Shown piece by piece: positions 58,897 through 64,000 of a stretch of 64,000 nucleotides of DNA (the stretch's first letter is position 1; the number at the start of each line of letters is the position of its first letter). Both the position numbers and the translations under genes were made by a program. The DNA comes from Pseudomonadota bacterium. GTDB taxonomy: Bacteria; Pseudomonadota; Alphaproteobacteria; Micavibrionales; CSBR16-224. The stretch is from NCBI GenBank assembly GCA_013285465.1, contig CP053449.1, forward strand, positions 547,179 through 611,178, written 5' to 3'. The notes under the pieces were generated by a model. The model made no database searches and was not told the origin of the DNA. It worked only from the letters and a program-made list of their open reading frames with translations.

Positions 58897-60255
58897 ATGC
58901 GTCTAATGATCGTCGGCAGTCTCGAAGGACATATCAGCATGGCAGGCAAAATCGCCTTGTCACGCGGTGCTGACGTTATTCATTGCGAAGATATCGGCGA
59001 GGCTTTGGGCGCGCTGCGTGCCGGGCGCGGTGCTGACCTTGTCATGGTCGATGTGCGCCAGAATATCAGTGAATTCATCAAGGGGCTGGAGGCTGAACGT
59101 ATCGCCGTGCAGGTCGTGGCCTGCGGGCTGGATAACGATGCCGCCGCCGCCGTGAAGGCCATCAAGGCCGGAGCAAAGGAATATGTGCCGCTGCCGCCCG
59201 ATGCCGATTTGATTGCTGCGGTTCTGGAAGCCGCCTCGCAGGAAAACAGCGATATGATCGCGGGTGACCCCGCCATGAAAGCCGTGATGAAAATGGCTGA
59301 CCAGATTGCCCCCAGCGAAGCAACTGTGCTGATTACCGGATCATCCGGTACGGGTAAGGAAGTCATGTCGCGCTATATCCACATGCACAGCAAGCGCAAG
59401 ACCAAGAAATTTATTTCTCTGAACTGTGCGGCCATTCCTGAAAACCTGCTGGAATCCGAATTATTCGGCCATGAAAAAGGTGCCTTTACGGGCGCGGTGG
59501 CAAGGCGGATCGGGAAATTTGAAGAGGCTGACGGCGGCACATTGCTGCTGGATGAGGTCAGTGAAATGCACCCCTCCCTGCAGGCCAAGCTGCTGCGTGC
59601 CGTGCAGGAGCGTGTGATTGACCGTGTTGGCGGCAAGGAACCGGTCAAGGTTGATATCCGCCTGATTGCCACCAGTAACCGCGATCTGGCCGAAGAAGTT
59701 AAAAACGGCAATTTCCGTGAAGATCTGTATTTCCGTCTGAATGTCATTAATCTGCAATTGCCGGATTTGAAAGACCGTCCGTCGGATATTTTGCCGCTGG
59801 CAAAGCTGTTTGTGGAAAAATACACGGCAGAAAACGGGTTGCCGGTTGTGAAAAAACTCTCGGACGCGGCGATTGACAAAATGCAGCATTATCACTGGCC
59901 GGGTAATGTGCGCGAGCTGGAAAACACGCTGCACCGCGCCGTGCTGATTTCGACCGAAGACGAGATTGAGCCCGCCGCGATTATTCTGTCGGAGGCCGCG
60001 CCGGAATCCGCTGCCGCAGCGCCTGCCGCAAAAGCCGCGACGCCGCCCCCGCAGGAAGATGACGGCGTCGAAAACGCAATGGCGGCACTGGTCGGGCACA
60101 GTATGGCGGAAATGGAACAGGAAATGATAATGCGTACGCTGGATCATTGCCTCGGCAACCGCACCCATGCCGCCCGTATCCTCGGTATTTCCATCCGTAC
60201 CTTGCGCAACAAGCTCAATCAATATGATGGCGACAATAAATCCGCATCGGGTTGA
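58897..60255 (+). CDS. flbD: sigma-54-dependent flagellar regulator FlbD
   Basis: 452 residues. The N-terminal receiver-like domain (1-110) has LVMVDVR (Asp52) but lacks the usual acidic pair at its start, as in FlbD. The AAA+ domain has GSSGTGKE (148-155), the sigma-54 contact loop GAFTGA (195-200), LLLDEVSEM and a YFRLNVINL sensor region. A Pro/Ala linker (about 365-385) leads to a Fis-type helix-turn-helix (THAARILGISIRTLRNKLNQ). FlbD activates late flagellar genes and represses early ones, in concert with FliX in Caulobacter. It lies 20 bp after the motA-like gene and 119 bp before flhA. Confidence 0.92.
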   Translation: MRLMIVGSLEGHISMAGKIALSRGADVIHCEDIGEALGALRAGRGADLVMVDVRQNISEFIKGLEAERIAVQVVACGLDNDAAAAVKAIKAGAKEYVPLPPDADLIAAVLEAASQENSDMIAGDPAMKAVMKMADQIAPSEATVLITGSSGTGKEVMSRYIHMHSKRKTKKFISLNCAAIPENLLESELFGHEKGAFTGAVARRIGKFEEADGGTLLLDEVSEMHPSLQAKLLRAVQERVIDRVGGKEPVKVDIRLIATSNRDLAEEVKNGNFREDLYFRLNVINLQLPDLKDRPSDILPLAKLFVEKYTAENGLPVVKKLSDAAIDKMQHYHWPGNVRELENTLHRAVLISTEDEIEPAAIILSEAAPESAAAAPAAKAATPPPQEDDGVENAMAALVGHSMAEMEQEMIMRTLDHCLGNRTHAARILGISIRTLRNKLNQYDGDNKSASG

Positions 60256-60374
60256 GCCTGTTTGCACGTTTTTTCGCTATATTCCCGCCCTTTTCCCGTG
60301 TTAAGATAACAGTGCGGAACTCTTGGGTTTTGCAAGCGAAGTGACAGGTATAATAAAAACGGATTACAGTCTTT

Positions 60375-62477
60375 ATGGCTGATGACAGCTTACAAACAGC
60401 GGGAGCCGGTAAAGGTTTCGGCTTCAAAATGCGCGGCGATGTTGTCTTCGCGCTGCTGATCGTTTGCGTCATTGTTGTCCTGATTTTGCCGATGCCGACA
60501 TGGATGCTGGATATCAGCCTTGCCTTGTCGATGAGTTTTTCCGTGCTGATTTTGATGACGGTTCTGTTTATCGAAAGGCCGCTTGACCTTAGCTCATTCC
60601 CGACCATATTGCTTGTTGCCACTTTGGTGCGGCTATCGCTAAACCTTGCCTCGACCCGTCTTATTCTGGCTAATGGCCATGAGGGACACGGTGCGGCGGG
60701 GCAGGTGATCGAGGCATTCGGCGCCTTTGTCATGCAGAATAATTTCGTGATCGGGATTATCGTTTTCGGGATTCTGGTGCTGGTGAATTTTGTCGTTATC
60801 ACCAAGGGTTCTGGCCGTATCGCCGAGGTCTCGGCGCGTTTCAGCCTTGATGCCATGCCCGGTAAACAGATGGCGATTGATGCCGATTTATCCGCAGGAC
60901 TGATCAGCGAAGATGAAGCCAAGCTGCGCCGCTCGGAACTGGAACAGGAAAACAAATTCTTCGGCTCCATGGATGGTGCCGCGAAATTCGTCCGCGGTGA
61001 TGCCATTGCCGGATTAATGATTGTCTTTATCAATGTCATCGCCGGCATGATTATCGGTATTGTCCAGAACGGATTGACGTTGGGCGAGGCGGCGGAAACC
61101 TATACGCATCTGACGGTCGGTGACGGTCTGGTTAGCCAGATTCCGGCGCTGATCGTTTCCATCGCCGCCGGTATGCTGGTGTCGAAATCAAGCGTGTCGG
61201 GTTCGGCGGATAAGGCGCTGTTCGGTCAGCTGAGTCGTTACCCGCATGCGCTGGCGCTGAGCGCCGTGCTGATGATGGCGCTGGCGGTGTTGCCGGGTGT
61301 GCCGTTTTTCCCCTTTATGCTGATGTCTGTTGTGACAGGTTTTATGGCCTTTCAGGTCTTCCAGCGCTTTGATCGCGAGGAAGAAGAAGTGCGGATGCAG
61401 GAAGAGGCCGAAGCCGCCGAGAAACCGCCCGCAGAAGAGCCGATTTCCAAAACGCTGGCGATTGACTACATCCGGCTGGAACTTGGTTATGCCTTACTGC
61501 CGCTGGTCAATAATGAAAGCCCCGATGCTGCGCGCCTGACCGATCAGGTCAAAGGACTGCGCCGCCAGCTGGCAGAGGATATGGGCTTTGTTCTTCCCTC
61601 TGTCCGCATTCAGGATAATCTGCAGCTGCCCTCCAACACCTATGTGATCCGTATCAAGGAAATCGAAGCAGGACGCGGTGAAATCCGCCCCGATATGCTG
61701 CTGTGTATGAGCCCGACAGGCGAGGATATTGACCTGCCCGGCGATGCCACCCGCGAGCCTGCTTTTGGTCTGCCCGCGATGTGGGTCAGCAAAGATTACC
61801 GTGAGGAAGCACATTTCAAAGGCTATACGGTGGTTGATCCCTCGACGGTAATTACGACGCATGTGACGGAAATCGTCAAAGACAACATGTCGGAGCTGTT
61901 ATCTTATGCCGAAACGCAGAAGCTGCTGGATGAATTACCGCCGACGCATCAGAAACTGGTTGCGGATATCGTGCCGGGGCAGATTTCCGTGACGGGTATT
62001 CAGCGCGTGTTGCAGAATCTGGTGACCGAGCGCATGTCGATCCGCGACCTGCCCGCCATTCTGGAAGGTATTTCCGAGGCGGCGGCCTATACCAATAACC
62101 TGACCATGATTACCGAACATGTCCGCGCGCGTCTGGGACGCCAGCTGTGCCATCAGAATGCCAATGCCTCGGGCGTGCTGCCGCTGGTGACGCTCTCGCC
62201 TGCATGGGAACAGGCATTCTCGGAATCGCTGATCGGTGACGGGGAAGACAAACAGCTTGCCATGGCACCGACGAAATTGCAGGAATTTATCTCTGCCGTC
62301 CGTACGGTTTATGAACAGATGGCGATGCAGGGTGAGGCACCGGTTCTGTTAACCAGTCCGGGCATCCGTCCCTATGTCCGTTCCATTGTCGAACGCTTCC
62401 GTCCGCAAACGGTGGTGATGTCGCAGAATGAAATTCATCCGCGCGCACGTATCCGTACTTTGGGACAAGTCGCTTAA
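60375..62477 (+). CDS. flhA: flagellar export gate protein FlhA
   Basis: 700 residues, the family's normal size. Eight spans occupy about 18-310, with RLSLNLASTRLIL and the FHIPEP-region motif AEVSARFSLDAMPGKQMAID in the cytosolic loop. The cytoplasmic domain (about 345-700) includes YIRLELGYALLPLV, FVLPSVRIQDNLQLPSNTY and RSIVERFRPQTVVMSQNEIH. FlhA forms the nonameric ring that receives export substrates and uses proton-motive force. The ATG follows a 119-bp spacer containing TATAAT (60349-60354), so flhA may have its own promoter as well as read-through from flbD. It converges on an unknown gene with 15 bp between stops. Confidence 0.95.
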   Translation: MADDSLQTAGAGKGFGFKMRGDVVFALLIVCVIVVLILPMPTWMLDISLALSMSFSVLILMTVLFIERPLDLSSFPTILLVATLVRLSLNLASTRLILANGHEGHGAAGQVIEAFGAFVMQNNFVIGIIVFGILVLVNFVVITKGSGRIAEVSARFSLDAMPGKQMAIDADLSAGLISEDEAKLRRSELEQENKFFGSMDGAAKFVRGDAIAGLMIVFINVIAGMIIGIVQNGLTLGEAAETYTHLTVGDGLVSQIPALIVSIAAGMLVSKSSVSGSADKALFGQLSRYPHALALSAVLMMALAVLPGVPFFPFMLMSVVTGFMAFQVFQRFDREEEEVRMQEEAEAAEKPPAEEPISKTLAIDYIRLELGYALLPLVNNESPDAARLTDQVKGLRRQLAEDMGFVLPSVRIQDNLQLPSNTYVIRIKEIEAGRGEIRPDMLLCMSPTGEDIDLPGDATREPAFGLPAMWVSKDYREEAHFKGYTVVDPSTVITTHVTEIVKDNMSELLSYAETQKLLDELPPTHQKLVADIVPGQISVTGIQRVLQNLVTERMSIRDLPAILEGISEAAAYTNNLTMITEHVRARLGRQLCHQNANASGVLPLVTLSPAWEQAFSESLIGDGEDKQLAMAPTKLQEFISAVRTVYEQMAMQGEAPVLLTSPGIRPYVRSIVERFRPQTVVMSQNEIHPRARIRTLGQVA

Positions 62478-62492
62478 AAACAGTTTTATATC

Positions 62493-63146
62493 TTAAGATT
62501 TGTTGCGGCGCAGATAGTTGCGCAAGGCGCTTTGCCGCATCGTGGCGGCAGGCATATCGGCATTTTTGATCTGTGCCAGATGCCCGATGGCATCTTCTTC
62601 CGTCCAGCTGTTCTCATCAACCTGTCTTAAGAAAGGTGCCAGATTTTGCAGGCGGAAATGTGCGCTTAATCCGCGCTTTTCGATGCGTGTTCTGGCTTCG
62701 CGCAGCAGCGGCGGCAGGGCGGATTTTTTCTCCGCATAGTGCCGTTCATTGCGGAATGCGTCATTGTCATTGGCTGTCTCCAGGCAGTCACGGGCATTTT
62801 CGCGCAGCTTTGTGACAAGGTCATGATCGCTCATTGCACGTGGAGACCGGTGGTAAGCTGATGTGGATTTGATATCCAGTTTGATCATGTCACCGCTGCG
62901 TAGCAGATCGGTTTTGTGTTCATTCTCATAGAACCATTCTTCGATCGCCTCTTCCAGCATGGCGCGGTCTTCCAGCGGGCCGGTATAGTCAAAAGCGGTG
63001 ACGAGTGACATATAAGCGGCGTTATTGCCGCTGTCGAAAAAATTAAAACTGATATCATGCCCGCCGACGACACCTTGAAAACTCCACGCGAAGCGTTGCT
63101 CGAATTCGCAGGGTTGGGTGTTGATCTCTGTCAGGGTCAGTTTCAT
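62493..63146 (-). CDS. unrecognised protein, tandem paralogue A
   Basis: 217 residues, no signal or span. It shares a clear pattern with the next gene. The N-terminal half is a beta-rich module (GVVGGHDISFNFFDSGNNAA, LEEAIEEWFYENE). The second half has RAMSDHDLVTKLRENARDCL, ARTRIEKRGLSAHFRLQNLA, SWTEEDAIGHLA and the end SALRNYLRR. Both copies conserve MSDxxLVxKLR, a TWTE-like motif and xALRNYxxN/R. The function is unknown. It lies between flhA and its paralogue, and both read leftwards. Copies in tandem suggest a recent duplication and possibly a two-part complex. Confidence 0.66.
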   Translation of the reverse strand: MKLTLTEINTQPCEFEQRFAWSFQGVVGGHDISFNFFDSGNNAAYMSLVTAFDYTGPLEDRAMLEEAIEEWFYENEHKTDLLRSGDMIKLDIKSTSAYHRSPRAMSDHDLVTKLRENARDCLETANDNDAFRNERHYAEKKSALPPLLREARTRIEKRGLSAHFRLQNLAPFLRQVDENSWTEEDAIGHLAQIKNADMPAATMRQSALRNYLRRNKS

Positions 63147-63235
63147 TGTGTCCGTCTCGAAATTGCTAAAGGGGGAGCATTTCTATCACGGCAGAGGACA
63201 CTCTGTCAAATCGGAGGAAAAACCAAAGCTGTAAA

Positions 63236-63937
63236 TCAGGGGGAGGGGCGGCCCGGCTTGCGGTTTTTGATATAGTTGCGCAACGCGCCTTGCTGCGCCT
63301 GATGAGACGGGTCGTCATTGGCCGGTGTTTTGTTGCCCGTATCCTTTTGTTCAGGCAGGGCGGCGAGCTGGCGGGCGGCATGATATTCCGTCCATGTGCT
63401 TTTCGGACAGTCATTCAGAAATGCGGCGACATCTTTCAATTGCGGATGGCTGTCTGCGCCGTCTTTGTCGATGCGTTTTTTCGCTTCGTCCAGAATTTTG
63501 GTGATTTCGCGCTCGCGCCCTCCGAAATAGGAGGACATGCGGTAAGCATCGGCATCTGCCCAGAAGTCCATATAGGCTTCGGCATCCGTGCGCAGTTTGT
63601 TTACGAGCTTGGCATCGCTCATATTGCGCGGTGCTTTCTGATAGGCTTTTGTTTTTTCCGGCTCCAGCGTGATAACATCGCCGACTTGCAGGGACATAAC
63701 CTTGCGCTCGTCGCCGCCGATCCAGTCTGTTAAGGCTTCTTCGATAATATCGTCATCATCGGCATCGCCGCCTTCATAATAGAAATAGCTGAGCTCTGCG
63801 TCATAGGCGTTTTCCGGGCCGCTGTCATCATATTCAAAGCTTACTTCCGCGCCGTCAATGATGCCTTCGACAGAGCATGTGCTGCGGTTTTCCCACTTGC
63901 TTTTCTCTGTGACGATTTTGGTGATGTGCAATTCCAT
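63236..63937 (-). CDS. unrecognised protein, tandem paralogue B
   Basis: 234 residues from the ATG at 63937, with GGGGAG seven bases before it; an earlier in-frame ATG at 63961 has none. It matches the gene at 62493 along its length: GIIDGAEVSFEYDDSGPENA, RNMSDAKLVNKLRTDAEAYM, AKKRIDKDGADSHPQLKDVA, STWTEYHAARQLA and GALRNYIKNRK. The acidic loop GGDADDDDIIEEAL is extra. No known domain is recognised and no membrane segment is present. The spacing to paralogue A is 89 bp. The pattern of a beta module plus helical C-terminus ending in ALRNY could be used to search for further copies. Confidence 0.66.
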   Translation of the reverse strand: MELHITKIVTEKSKWENRSTCSVEGIIDGAEVSFEYDDSGPENAYDAELSYFYYEGGDADDDDIIEEALTDWIGGDERKVMSLQVGDVITLEPEKTKAYQKAPRNMSDAKLVNKLRTDAEAYMDFWADADAYRMSSYFGGREREITKILDEAKKRIDKDGADSHPQLKDVAAFLNDCPKSTWTEYHAARQLAALPEQKDTGNKTPANDDPSHQAQQGALRNYIKNRKPGRPSP

Positions 63938-64000
63938 CAGAAAGCTCCCCTGTATAAGCATTATGAACCAAATGAGGATAAGGGGAATATGTCGCTATGT

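Overview
The window reads as the chromosome of a motile, Gram-negative alphaproteobacterium of moderate GC content. The taxon cannot be fixed from this sequence. Pointers are the order fliN, motA-like, flbD, flhA at 57.5-62.5 kb (FlbD is the alphaproteobacterial flagellar regulator), a BcsS-type cellulose accessory protein, a DUF920-type transglutaminase-like peptidase, SlyX, and a bufferin-type MNIO locus. Coding density is high, with many 1-10 bp overlaps, and intergenic DNA is short.

Layout. 0-8 kb: a compact minus-strand biosynthetic operon (alcohol dehydrogenase, asparagine synthase, SAM methyltransferase, adenylation-carrier-thioester reductase protein, NadR-like enzyme). A 2-oxoglutarate-oxygenase-like gene converges on it from the left edge. 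8-12.5 kb: a VOC protein, then a cysteine-periodic secreted precursor peptide, a fused DUF692-DUF2063 modifying enzyme, an SDR and a DUF808 membrane protein. An ECF-type promoter and an internal terminator can be seen there. 12.5-21 kb: two divergent groups. The minus group holds a ClpB-like AAA+ protein with a broken first ATP site, a coiled-coil protein and a membrane protein. The plus group holds a DUF3592-repeat protein, a YcxB-like protein and a membrane-anchored C13 caspase-like peptidase. 21-27.5 kb: small proteins, a PtsI/PPDK-like enzyme with a receiver-like N-terminus, two ankyrin proteins and a LysR regulator. 27.5-34 kb: bcsA, bcsS, a gluconate-2-dehydrogenase-type subunit 3 and a GMC oxidoreductase in one operon, plus a transglutaminase-like peptidase. 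34-44 kb: slyX, exonuclease I, yaiI, an EamA transporter, a calcium-loop protein, a Sel1 protein and gamma-glutamyltransferase.

44-50.5 kb: greB, then a 4.7-kb integrated element bounded by 28-bp direct repeats and ending at tRNA-Gln(TTG). It carries an integrase, an AlpA-type regulator, a small cysteine protein and three genes of unknown function. 50.5-57.5 kb: a Sel1/peptidoglycan-binding protein, a membrane protein with a degenerate nuclease domain, an AIM24-family protein, a receiver-deaminase fusion and an amino-acid:cation symporter. 57.5-62.5 kb: flagellar genes. 62.5-64 kb: two tandem paralogous genes of unknown function.

The strongest candidate for an undescribed system is the 8.5-10.8 kb locus. 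It looks like a copper-buffering (bufferin-like) RiPP pathway with an unusual precursor: seven Cys residues at an exact six-residue period, each followed by Lys, and a single-chain BufB-BufC-like enzyme. Next come the NRPS-like/NadR operon, the AAA+/coiled-coil group and the tRNA-Gln element. All functional statements are read from sequence motifs and family knowledge. No database search was run.
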